Under the pieces are notes generated by a model. That model was not told where the DNA came from. It did not search any database and saw nothing but the letters and a program-made list of their open reading frames with translations. Position numbers and translations under genes: made by a program. 64,000 nucleotides of DNA from Haematococcus lacustris (Eukaryota; Chlorophyta; Chlorophyceae; Chlamydomonadales; Haematococcaceae), in assembly GCA_030144725.1 (NCBI GenBank), contig JASKMD010000014.1, positions 1,062,350 through 1,126,349 on the forward strand. Direction: 5' to 3'. Shown here in pieces: positions 32,596 to 42,109 of this stretch (position 1 is the first letter of the stretch; each line of letters begins with the position of its first letter).

Positions 32596-33860
32596 CTACC
32601 TTGGGTGTGGTGGTGCAGCCCTGCTGGCCTGCTGCAGCCTGGGCATCAGGTGGCTGCCTTGCAGGCCTTGCAGCACTGCCTCCCCTAGCTTGTCATACAG
32701 CTGGTGGTGGTGGTGGTAGCGGGCGCGGGCAAAGGCCCAGGCCAGCAGCACCCAGGTGAAGCTGGCGCTGCGTGGCCTGCATGGCCCAGCAGACAGGGCT
32801 GCAGCGCAGCAGAGGGAGGAGCCAAGGAGGGCAGGCATGGACTGGCGCCAGCGGGCATGGGGCTGGGCAGCCAGGGCCCTGCCCCCCTTGCTGCTGCTGC
32901 CCCTGCTGTGGTGGCTGCCACTGACCAGGTGGAGCTGGCTGCGCTGGGTCCAGCACCTGGCTAGGGGGAGCACACCCAGTCGCTGCTGCTGCCACTTGAC
33001 CTGCTGCGCCTGCTGATGGGGTCACACCAGCTGCTGCTCCCTGTCCAGCCGCTGCGCCTCCTTCACCACTGGCAGCAAGCTGTAGCATGGTGGCAGCCCC
33101 TCCACCTCAGCCCACTTCCCATCCTCATCCTCCTCATCCTCCTCATCACCCTCCACCCAGCCCAGCTGCTGGAGCAGGGAGGCTGCACTGCTGCGGGGCA
33201 ACAGGTCGTCACAGGAGTCCAGGGAGGAGCTGGGCTGGGGCCAGGGCTAGGGGCAGCAGACACACCCACACCTGCACCACCCTGCCCGGCCTCCCTGCCG
33301 GCTGCAGCCCAGGGGGGCTGGTGGCCTGCAGCACCCAGGCTGCCAGGCTGTGCTCTGCCATGCGGGGCTGTGGCAGCAGGGGTGGGCACAGTGCTGGGTG
33401 CCGGCCTTGGCCCTGCCCACACCCCGGCCTGGCCTGCCCCCTTGCACCCAGCCCTGGCCCTGCCAGCGGGCCCTGCAGCAGCAGCTCAGCCACCCGCTCC
33501 ACCAGCTGCCTGTCCACCACCCTCATCACGGGCAGCGCCCACAGCAGGTTGGCCAGCTGCGGGCAGGTGAACGCCTTAGCCTGCAGCGCTGCCACCTGAG
33601 CCGCTGCATTGCCCAGCTGGGCATGGCGCTGCCTGGCCCGGGCAAAGCCTGCCAGCCGTGAGGCCAGGCCGCCAGGGGAGAAGGGGCACGGCCGCATGGC
33701 CCAGGGCAGCAAACAGGCGAGAGTCCACGCCCTGCAGCTGGCAGCGGGACAGCCCCTCCACCAGCACAGCCAGCTCATGGGCACCTAGGCTGGGCAGCTG
33801 GGTGGCGGCGGCGCCAGACAGGGCATCACACGCGTAAGAGAGGGTGGCGGTCAGCAGGCT
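32596..33860 (-). pseudogene. OPR-type (octotricopeptide) repeat protein fragment with frame break
   Basis: OPR proteins are organelle RNA-binding factors abundant in green algae. Repeat-like helices are seen in three pieces on the minus strand: near 33860 to 33690 (LAVLVEGLSRCQLQGVDSRL); 33700 to 33440 in another frame (LAGFARARQRHAQL, FTCPQLANLLWALPVMRVVD); and 32790 to 32600 (ASFTWVLLAWAFARARYHHHH). The WAFA/WALP spacing is typical. The frame changes at a CCCCTTCTCCCC stretch near 33680. Only about 110 bp separate it from the next gene end, so no room remains for a targeting peptide or start: it is truncated, or the sequence contains an indel error. Confidence 0.5.
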
Positions 33861-33969
33861 GGGAGGAGGCAGTATGAGGAATGGGGGGGGCAGGAGGCAG
33901 GTTTAGAGGCCCTTCACTATTCTGCTGCTGCTGGTAAGGGGAAGGTCCTGGCTCTTTTCTGCGCTCATC

Positions 33970-36055
33970 TTACTCAGAGTCATCTTCAGCTGCAAAAATG
34001 CAATTAGCAAACGGTAAATGTCCTGTCCCGCTCTTGATGTAGGAAACAAAGCTCTTCAGTGCAGCCACATCGTCCTTGCTCATCGTTACTGGCATGAAGA
34101 CTATGAGTGAGGCACCCTGCTGTGCCCTGGCTGCCAGCAGCTGCAGCTCCGCTAGCACCACAGGGGAGGTGCGGAGGTTCAAACACGTCAGCTGTGTCAG
34201 GCGGGTGGCCACAGAGCTCAACGCGCCAGGCAGCAGGCGACAGAACCTGGGCAGGCAGCAGCAGGGACAGTGTGGAAGGGTAGGGTTGAACAGGCAGCAG
34301 AATTATAATGAACCATGGTCAGATCAATTGCTTGGTGAAGCACTGGTGAAGCACATATGATGCCAATTGACCTAGGCCATGTCCATTGCTTGCTTGAGGA
34401 CCTAAGTCACACCCTACACGATTGCTAGGGCATCATGGTGGGTGGCTGGATGACTGCAGCTGGCGTTTGGCTAAGGTCAGGTACCCTGTCTGCTGTACAG
34501 TCCAAACACCTGTCTGCTGTACAGTTTGGCTAAGGTCAGGTACCCTGTCTGCTGTACAGTCCAAGCACCAAACATTAGTAACTCACTCAGGTCCAGTGGT
34601 CCACAGTGCACCAGCAGTCACAATGCACAAGACCCCCGGTTTGCAACCTGACTGCACATGGCCATGACTCACTTCAGCTGCAGGGATTTGATGTTGACCG
34701 GCAGCCACTCCAAGGCCTCATGGGTGACATCGGAAAGATGCCATAGCCCCAACATCTCTATTGCCTTCCCTGACCGCGGCTGCCATGGTGCCAGTGCCTC
34801 CAGCAGCACTGAGGCTGAGGGGGGCGGGCCCAGCTGCAGCACCCCAGAACCAGCTGCTGCTGTCTCGAACTCCTGGCCTTGATTGTAAGTGAACACTGCG
34901 TGGATGGCGCTGCAGTGCTGCAGGATGCCTCTGGCACATGCACGCAAGCTGCCTGCGCAGTCCACCTCCAAATAACGCACCACTACCAATGTCTGCAGCT
35001 GCGGGCACTCTAGAGCGGCCAGGTCTCGGGAGTGGATGCTGGTCACTGTCAGTGAGGTCAGGTGCTGGAACAGGAAGCGTGACAGCTGGCTGCTGGGCTG
35101 AAGAGGCCAGCAGCCTTAGGTCAGCCAGCTGGGGCAGCGTGGCCAGCAGGGGCAGGCTGTCACTGGCCAAGAGTCCGAACACGTCCAACTGCTGCAGCCG
35201 TGTTAGCTGGGTCAGGCCTGGGAACCAGTGTATGCCATAAAGCTTGGTCAGCTGCGTGCAAGCTGCCAGGTTGCCCTCATCAACCTGTACAAACACGACC
35301 CAGTAAGAGATGCTGATGCCAGCAAATGCCATCAGCTCCAGCAACACCGGCTCGTACCATGGCATTTGAAGGGGGCAGATCTAGTGATCTCAAAGAATTG
35401 ATGTGTTCCAAGCCCTTAAAGGGTGGACTGGGTGGACTGGCTGCAGCTGGATCACTGGGAAGAGTCCAGCCCAGAGTAAGGCTGGACAGGTGTGGTAGGC
35501 GCTGCCAAGCCCGGCAGGCAGCCACATCCACATAGCAGCGCATATTCAGGCTCCTCAGCTGTGGCATTGTTGATGACATCACCTGCAGAGTAGTGTCAGC
35601 AGCAGGCGTGTGGCTTGCCTGACCCAGTGCATAACCCATGGCTGTACAGGGTGGGCCAACCAGCATGCATGAGAGAGGATTGTGTAATCATCACAGCGAT
35701 TCACCAAGGCAACTGATAGTGGCAAAGCTGGACGAAAGGTGAGGTGCTGGACCCCGCGAAGGACAGGCACCAGCTCTCGCGCCAACAATGCAGCTGCCCA
35801 CAAGGTGAGCTGAGCACCAATTTCTGCGTACCTTCCCAAGTAAAGCTTGCTAGGACGCAGCGATGTGCGGGCCAGCCGCTGTAACACCTCATCCGGGTCA
35901 TCTCTGTCGGATATGTTGAGGCTATCGACAGCGTAATCGATGGCTGCCCGCAGCTGCTTGCAGACCAGGCGCATTGCCCTGCGGCTGTCAGCATTCAGGT
36001 GCTGGTACACAGCGCTCCCTATGCCAGGGAAGCGCTGCAGCGTGTCTGACAGCAT
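33970..36055 (-). CDS. F-box-like leucine-rich repeat protein
   Basis: Exons: 35705-36055 (start MLSDTLQRFPGIGSAVYQHL, F-box-like helix LNADSRRAMRLVCKQLR), 35358-35582, about 34673-35284, and 33970-34246 (stop). The first two junctions keep phase 0. LRR-like segments include MPQLRSLNMRCYVDVAA, LPHLSSLTLG, LTQLTRLQQLDVFGLL, LPQLADLRLLA, HLTSLTV and LTQLTCLNLRTSP. Such proteins typically act as SCF ubiquitin-ligase substrate adaptors; that role is inferred. Exon 3 switches frame near 35095-35110 (LRLLASSAQQ to LSRFLFQHLTSL). A 66-bp intron (GTGACA to TTCAG) could explain it but would remove good LRR sequence, so a 1-nt error or mutation is more likely. Confidence 0.65.
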
Positions 36056-36341
36056 GATGAACGCAGCAGAGGATGATGGCAGTTTTACTTGACGCGCGTG
36101 TAGGGGGGCTCCCGCATGGGCCCCGAAACCTCAGCCCTAACACATGCCAGTATGTGACGAGAAACAGCATTCACTGATTGGATGATTCAGCCTACATCAT
36201 AAAAAAGCTGGGAGGCCTATGCCAGTGACGCGCGTCACTCACACGGAATCAATATAGGCCCGGTCCTACTCTTGCAGCAGCAAGGCCTGGGCATGCCACC
36301 GTGGCATATTGGCCGCCCCCTAATGCCCCCCTGGCCGCTTC

Positions 36342-37056
36342 CTAATGCCACGAATCTTCATTATGAGTGACGTGACACAACTGCATCACCAGCTGCATCA
36401 CGCTATCTGCACTCAGCTGTGACACACCTAAGAAAACATACGCGTTGCTCAGTTGCCGTGACAGACTTCTCCGTGACAGACTAGGGCGGGACTCACCGTC
36501 GACAGTAACATGCCGCTGGATGGCCACCAGGGAGGTGCCTGCTGGGGTGACTGCTGCCAGGTGCTGCAGCCGGAGATTGATGTCATAATTCCATTGCTCA
36601 GTATTGCAGCAAGCCTGGACCAAGCCTGGACCAAGCCTGCCAGCCTGCCTGGCTATGGTGGAACCAGGCTGGCGACGAGACTCACACCCAGGGTTCTCCG
36701 TCACAAACACCTGCACCCTACACCACACCCTACACCCTACAGACCATGTCTGTTGCAGTCTCCCCTCTTGGCATTCATAGCGGTGGCAACACACGACACA
36801 CTACATACATATTGCATCTTCTCATCGAGACAATGATGATGACCACCTGCCTCACACTCGCCCAACTCAGCAATGCAGCTTTGTAGCACAGTTGCCTGTG
36901 AGGGTCTGCCTTTCTTCCCATGCCAAGGCCACCGCTCAGTAAGCTGCTGCCACACATGTACTCTTCGCAAAGGTGGGCCATGCAGCCAGACGCCAACACA
37001 CGAGTACAGCTGCAGAGAACCTCAGACGTGTCATGAGCACTAAGGCACTGTCCCAC
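36342..37056 (-). CDS. Short spliced gene of unknown function (partial model)
   Basis: The two final exons are well supported. One ends at 36497 with a GTGAGT donor (TEQWNYDINLRLQHLAAV ... QRHVTVDG). The last, 36342-36427, follows a TTTCTTAG acceptor (VSQLSADSVMQLVMQLCHV ... to stop), and phase is kept. Upstream pieces near 36670-36960 (QVFVTENPG; WQQLTERWPWHGKKGRPS) may be further exons, but their joints were not settled. No domain recognised. It lies between the F-box-like gene and the Fanzor cluster. Confidence 0.35.
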
Positions 37057-37098
37057 TCAATGCACCTGATTCCTTGGGTGCCTGGGAGAGAATCGATA

Positions 37099-37317
37099 CA
37101 GCACCTTGACCCTCACTAGGGCCTTCATTGCCGTGGACCATCGTGCGTGGATCACTACAAAACGGTGTTCCTGTCTGTACGCATACACATGGCATACACA
37201 TGGGCATGGTAGCCTACCACCTACACTACTGCCTGACCCAGAGAGCTATGATGTAGAGTTGGCATGACAAACATGCACTAAATGAAAGCTGATAACAGCT
37301 CAAAAGGGGCACACACA
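37099..37317 (-). ncRNA. Candidate Fanzor guide-RNA region, copy B 3' flank
   Basis: Downstream of the copy B stop, about 215 bp match the 3' flanks of copies C and D. The shared blocks are GTGCATGTTTGTCATGCC, CTGGGTCAGGCA, GTAGGTGGTAGGC, CACCGTTTTGTAGTG and the terminal AAGGTGCTG. Similarity stops after AAGGTGCTG (37099). TnpB/Fanzor systems produce their guide (omega) RNA from this position. The RNA itself is inferred from conservation of non-coding sequence. Confidence 0.4.
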
Positions 37318-38460
37318 CTACTGTGCCACAGCAGGCTGCTGCTGCTGCTGCTGCTGCTGCTGTGCCTCGGGAGGCTTGTCTCGCACCCGCTTATACCTAA
37401 AGCTTGGGTACTCCTTTCCCTTAGCTGGCAACTTCCCCTGCTCTGGCCAGTAGCACAACTCCAGTGGGCGCCACCTGCTCTCCCCATGTTCAGCGCTGCA
37501 TTGCAGTCTCTGTCTACCCACCTGCCTGGATGTGGTGCCGGCTTGGCTTTGGCAGCCTTGCCCTTGGCCTTGCCTTTGCCCTTGGTGGGCTGGGTAGGCT
37601 CAGCTGCCTGCTCAGCCTCAGTGCGCTTGCTGCGCTTGGCTGGCAGGCGAGTGCTAAGCCCTGGCTCTGAAGCTGCTGGCTGCTCAGCTTCCTGGCTGCT
37701 CCATGGGGCCTGGGGGGGCTTACGTGGGGCCACTACCAGTCACACATCAGGCCCCGCACTGGCTGGTCACAGAGCTCGCTCCAGGCTGGGCGCAGCATGC
37801 TGTGTTCGACTCGCCCCGCTGGGGGCTCTCAGTCTGCAGGCCTAGTGGGCTGGTCATGGTCAAGCTGCTCCTCACGGAGCTGCTGGCCTTTCACTGACCA
37901 GGTGACCTGGCTGGTGCGGTGCTCATCCACAAGCACCATCCTGCCCCGCCGCTGGTCTATGCCCCTGGGCTTGAACACCACCTTGCAGCAGGCCCGCAGC
38001 ACCGCGTCTGCACCCCAGCCTCCCCTGGTGCCAATGGTAGTTGCACCCAAGAACACCACCAGCTGCTTGGGGCGCTGATGGCACTTCATGGACACCTCAG
38101 CCATCTTCTCCTTCAACTGCAGCCATGCACACAAGGCACACAAGACACACAGGGTGGCTGACATGGTTGCATTAGGTTAGTCAACTAGTCTTTCGCTTCA
38201 TGCCCAACCCACCACTTCTCAGTATCTGACCCTCCCAGGGTCTGCTACCAGCTAGCCCGACTTCATGTCCCAGGCTGCACTCACTGCCCGGGTGACGCCG
38301 GGGTCGATGCCCACCCCAACCTGTGTGGCTGGGTCAAACACAAACTCACACGCTAGGGTCTTGCCAATGCTGGGGAGTCCCACTGCATGGGCTGTTACAT
38401 CTGCTGGATCTGGAGCTGCCTTTGGGTGGCTGTTGCTGCTGGAAGGGCCTGCTGTGCTGT
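37318..38460 (-). pseudogene. Fanzor copy B: RuvC-I to C-terminus, several frame breaks
   Basis: Minus-strand exon about 38252-38460 carries LACEFVFDPATQVGVGIDPG, the RuvC-I block with its catalytic Asp, followed by VTRAVSAA. After an intron, 38116 onward gives RPKQLVVFLGATTIGTRGGW and MVLVDEHRTS (RuvC-II region). A stop and two frame changes follow before a K/A-rich linker (KGKGKAKGKAAKAKPAP) and GRWVDRDCNAALN (RuvC-III). It ends in a poly-Q tail at 37318. Fanzors are RNA-guided endonucleases related to TnpB. This copy lacks the N-terminal exons, which stop where copy C starts in the opposite direction, and is probably inactive. It is the only copy here with a visible RuvC-I. Confidence 0.75.
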
Positions 38461-38489
38461 ATCTATGTGATATAGGGTTAGGGCCAGGG

Positions 38490-39493
38490 CTGCCACAACC
38501 TTTGAGAGTAGAAGCAAAAGCCGCGGTGTGGTGTGGTCCGCTGCAACTGTGGCGTGCTGTGAGCATGGCGCTGTGTGAGCACACACTGCCACCACAGGTC
38601 CTCGCACGCCTCTAGGCAAGCAACGTGAGGAGCGTAGGGAGGGAGGGAAGACGCAACGTCGCCAGGTACGCACGGGGCCGCATACCGTCCCAGCCTTGAG
38701 TGTCCCGGCCTGGTGTCTCATCCACAACCAAGATCTTAGTGTGTGTTGATAATGCTTCGCTGCAGGTCATTAATGAAGCAGGCTAACCAGGGGTCTGAGT
38801 TCGAGAAGACAGCAGCGACAAACGGTGTCAGCGTGTGTGTGCACTACACGCCCCCTCCCCACTCCTCCTGCCCCACCCCCCGCTGCGGGCTCCTCCAGCA
38901 GCAACAGCCGCCAAGCGGCAGCCCCAGATGCAGCAACTGTAGCGGCCCATAGGGCAGGTGGAATATCGCCTGCTGCGCCCAGCCTGGAGCCAGAGGCGTG
39001 ACCAGCCAGTGCGGTGCCTGATGTGGTGCCCGGTAGTGGCCCCCCGCATCCTGCCACAGGCCACATGCAGCAGCCAGGCAAGGAAGTCACACAGCCAGCT
39101 GCCTCAGAGCCAGGGCCCAACACTCCCCCGCCAGCCAAGCGCAACAAGCGCACTGAGGCTGAGCAGGCAGCTGAGCCCAGCCAGCCCACCAGGGGCAAAG
39201 GCAAGGCCAAGGGCAAGGCTGCCAAGGCAAAGCCAGCACCGCAGCCAGGCAGGTGGGTGGACCGGGATTGCAACGCAGCGTTGAACATGCAGCGCATTGG
39301 GGAGAGCAGGTGGCGCCCTCTGGAGCTGTGCTACTGGCCAGAGCAGGGAGCTCTGCAAGCCAAGGGCAAGGAGTACCCTGAACAGGGGGTTAAGCAGCTG
39401 CGAGACTGGCAACCCACGGCCCAGCAGCAGCAGGAGCCTGCTGTTATCAGCTTCCAATTAGTGCGTGTTTGTCATGCCTACTCTAGATCATAG
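38490..39493 (+). pseudogene. Fanzor copy C: N- and C-terminal parts joined by an internal deletion
   Basis: 5' exons match copy E (WCGPLQL...ALCEHTLPPQVLA; then after an intron LANQGFEFE-type sequence and VCVHYTPP). The homology to the B-type sequence runs to about 38945, immediately before the RuvC-I exon. There it jumps to a segment equivalent to copy D from GQVEYRLLRPAWSQ onward, so RuvC-I and the DEHRTS block are missing. The C-terminal part keeps KGKGKAKGKAAKAKPAP, GRWVDRDCNAALN and RPLELCYWPEQG. The original stop is lost, and the frame runs to 39493. The breakpoint near CAACTGTAGCGGCCCATA is sharp. Dead as a nuclease, but its 3' flank is intact. Confidence 0.7.
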
Positions 39494-39643
39494 CCCTCTG
39501 GGTCAGGCAAACGTGTAGGTGGTAGGCGACCATGCCCGTGTGTGTGCCATGTGTATGCCATGTGCATGGAAACTTTACACATACAAAAACACCATTTTGT
39601 AGCGGTCCACGGCAGGGCGGTCCTAGTGAGGGCGAAGGTGCTG
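39440..39643 (+). ncRNA. Candidate Fanzor guide-RNA region, copy C 3' flank
   Basis: Contains the same blocks as the flanks of B and D: CTGGGTCAGGCA, GTAGGTGGTAGGCGACCATG, ACACCATTTTGTAGCGGTCC, and ends AAGGTGCTG at 39643, after which similarity ceases. Position and conservation fit an omega-RNA; expression is unproven. Confidence 0.4.
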
Positions 39644-39888
39644 CAAGTTGGCTGAGTGCATATGGCAGGCTGGACAAATGATCAGGTCTGAGACTAGGCC
39701 TGGTGCATGTGGCAGTGGAGTGGCCACAAGTAGCCAGGTCCAGCTTGCCCCTGGGAGTCATGGCTGCAGGCTGTGCGGCTGCTGGTGGTCAGCTAGAAAC
39801 CCTGGAGTGTGGAGTGAACCCAGGACTATTGAGAAGACCATGATTACGGCCATGGCAGTTTATAGTGGTGATGCCAATGATGCCTCAC

Positions 39889-40101
39889 CTGCTCCTCCAC
39901 CACTTGAATCCTCTTGCACAGCGCATTGCTGGACATGGCGTCGCTGGTGCTGGCATAGACTGAGGAGTACGCATTGTCTTCCGGGCGGCTGCCAAACGTA
40001 GGCGTAGACAGTCGGTACTGCTGCCCTGCTCTCCTAAAGGTGTCAGGCAGGAAGCCGCCGCTTCTATCCGTCAGCAGGGAATTCACATCTAGCAACAGCA
40101 A
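39889..40101 (-). CDS. Single exon of an unidentified minus-strand gene
   Basis: The open frame DVNSLLTDRSGGFLPDTFRR ... SSNALCKRIQVVEEQ ends at a good donor (CAG|GTGAGG at 39889-39888) and could begin after TTGCTAG or at an ATG near 40101. Ser/Thr-rich, then helical. The partner exons are not identified. The Fanzor copies around it may have split this gene or lie in its introns. Low certainty. Confidence 0.3.
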
Positions 40102-40360
40102 GACAAAGCCCCACCTGCACGCAGCACCGTTGGCACATGTGAACAGGGCGGTGGCTGCTCCTTGTTCAGTGCTAAGGGAGGAGGCCGGGCAGTGGGCTGA
40201 TAAGCAGCTGGAGAGGCCTATGGAAGTGTCTTTTGAGTGAGTGACATCGCCTCCTGTAGCTATCAGCAGGTGTGAGCTGATATGAGCCTAGTGGCGCAAT
40301 GCCTCCTAGGAAGCGGCCCAGTAGCGCGGATCCAGAGCCGCATCCGATTGAAAGGCGCAG

Positions 40361-41366
40361 GAGGGGCTAGGGGTGGCGCAGCAGCGGCTGAGGCTGTACG
40401 GAGCTCAGGACCGGACACTGGAGCTGTTCTTTAAGCAGGTGAGGATGGGTGGGAGAGAGGGAGGGTGAGGGATTAAAGGTGGTGGGATGGCATGTAATGA
40501 AAGAGTACTTGACTGTGCCATGCCTAACCTGGTACCACCATGTCAGCCACCCTATGTTTGCCTTGTGTGCATGGCTGCAGCTGGAGGAGGACATGGAGGA
40601 GATGTCCATGGAGCGCCACACGCGTGCTAAGCAGCTGGTGGTCTTCTTTGGAGCAGCTGGCATTGGCACCAGGGGGGGCTGGGGTGCTGATGCGGTGTTG
40701 CGTGCCTGCTGCAAGGTGGTGTGCAGGCCCAGGGGCACAGACCAGCGGCGGGGCAGGGTGGTGCTTGTGGATGAGCACCGCACCAGCCGGGGCAGCTCAG
40801 CAGTGAATGGCCAGCAGCTCTGTGAGCGGCAGCTGAACAAGCGCAGGGAGACCAGGCCAGCAGGCTGGAAGCCCCCAGCAGGGCAGGTGCACCACCGCCT
40901 GCTGCGCCCAGCCTGGAGCCAGCAGCGTGATCAGCCAGTGCGGGGCATGATGTGGTGCCCGATAGTAGCCCCCCGCAAGCCCCCACAAGCCCCACGCAGC
41001 AGCCAGGCAGCCACACAGGCAGCAGCCTCTGAGCCTGGGCCCAGCACTCCCCTGCCAGCCAAGCGCAGCAAGCGCACTGAGGCTGAGCAGGCAGCTGAGC
41101 CCACAAAGGGCAAAGGCAAGGCCAAGGGCAAGGCTGCCAAGGCAAAGCCAGCACCGCAGCCAGGCAGGTGGCTGGACAGGGACTGCAATGCAGCGCTGAA
41201 CATGCAGCGCATTGGGGAGAGCAAGTGGCGCCCACTGGAGCTGTGCTACTGGCCAGAGCAGGGAGCTCTGCCGGCCAAGGGCAAGGAGTACCCTGCCCTG
41301 GGGTACAAGCGGCTGCGAGACAAGCCACCCAAGGCCCAGCAGCAGCAGCCTGCTGAGGCACAGTAA
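40361..41366 (+). CDS. Fanzor copy D: most intact C-terminal half (RuvC-II to RuvC-III)
   Basis: Exon 40361-40438 (VAQQRLRLYGAQDRTLELFF) splices in phase to 40581-41366, an unbroken 261-codon exon. Order: LEEDMEEMSMERHTRAKQLV, VFFGAAGIGTRGGWGADA, VVLVDEHRTSR (RuvC-II region, putative rearranged Glu), GMMWCP, a linker rich in K and A (KGKGKAKGKAAKAKPAP, preceded by AKRSKRTEAEQA), then GRWLDRDCNAALN (RuvC-III Asp) and a Q-rich tail. Fanzor proteins cut DNA guided by an RNA made from the 3' end of their element. No RuvC-I exon was found in the 1 kb upstream; 40078-40240 (EEAGQWADKQLERPMEVSFE with a GTGAGT donor) may be an additional exon. Whether D is complete is open. Confidence 0.75.
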
Positions 41367-41384
41367 TGTGTTGCCCCCCCTCTG

Positions 41385-41623
41385 AGCTGTCATCAGCTTT
41401 CAATTAGTGCATGTTGTGTCATGCCATCTCTACGGTGTAGCCCTGTCACAGGGGTCAGGCAATGCTGCAGGTGGTAGGCGACCATGACCATGTGTATGCC
41501 ATGTATAGGCCATGAGCATGCCATGCGATGGGAACACCACACAGAAGAAACACTGTTTTGTAGTGGTCCACAATTAGTGTGTTCGACTGCAATGAAGGCT
41601 CAAGGTTGAGGGCCAAGGTGCTG
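41385..41623 (+). ncRNA. Candidate Fanzor guide-RNA region, copy D 3' flank
   Basis: Follows the intact stop of copy D. It shares with B and C the blocks GTGCATGTTGTGTCATGCC, GGGGTCAGGCA, GGTGGTAGGCGACCATG, ACTGTTTTGTAGTGGTCCAC and terminal AAGGTGCTG (ends 41623). The sequence beyond 41623 differs between copies, as expected for element flank or guide. Inferred, not demonstrated. Confidence 0.45.
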
Positions 41624-41679
41624 GAAGGGCCTGCTGGAGGTGGGGTGCTGGAGGTGCTTTTGCTGCTGGAGGTGGGGTG

Positions 41680-42100
41680 GGGCAGGAGGAGCGGGGAGGG
41701 GGCGTGTGTAGTGCACACACACCCTGACTCTGTCAGTCTCTACTGTCCTCTCGAACTCAAACCCCTGGTTAGCCAGCTTCTTAGTGCCACCCGGGACTTT
41801 AGTAACCTGCAGCGAAGCAATATCAGCACACAGTAAGATCTTGGTTGTGGATAAGACACAAGGCCGGGACACTCAAGGCTGGGACGGTATGCGGCCCCGT
41901 GCGTACCTGGCGACGTTGAGTCTTCCATCCCTCCCTCCGCTCCTCTCGTTGCTTGCGAGGACCTGCGGTGGCAGTGTGTGCTCACACAGCGCCAAGCTCA
42001 CAGCACAGCACAGTTGCAGCGGACCACACCACGACGAACTTGTTTCCGCGGGCTTATAGTCGGACGCGGCTTTTGCTTGGCGGTGCTCTTCCACGTCTTC
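41680..42100 (-). pseudogene. Fanzor copy E: N-terminal exons only
   Basis: Minus-strand sequence homologous to the start of copy C: WCGPLQLCCAVSLALCEHTL near 42030, an exon ending MEDSTSPG with donor GTACGC, and after TGCTGCAG an exon VTKVPGGTKKLANQGFEFER ... RVRVCVHYTRP. The (T)DGVSVCVHY-type block before RuvC-I is typical of TnpB/Fanzor N-terminal domains (from memory). The fragment meets the 3' flank of copy D head-on at about 41630-41680 and has no nuclease core. Confidence 0.6.
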
Positions 42101-42109
42101 AAGGGCATT

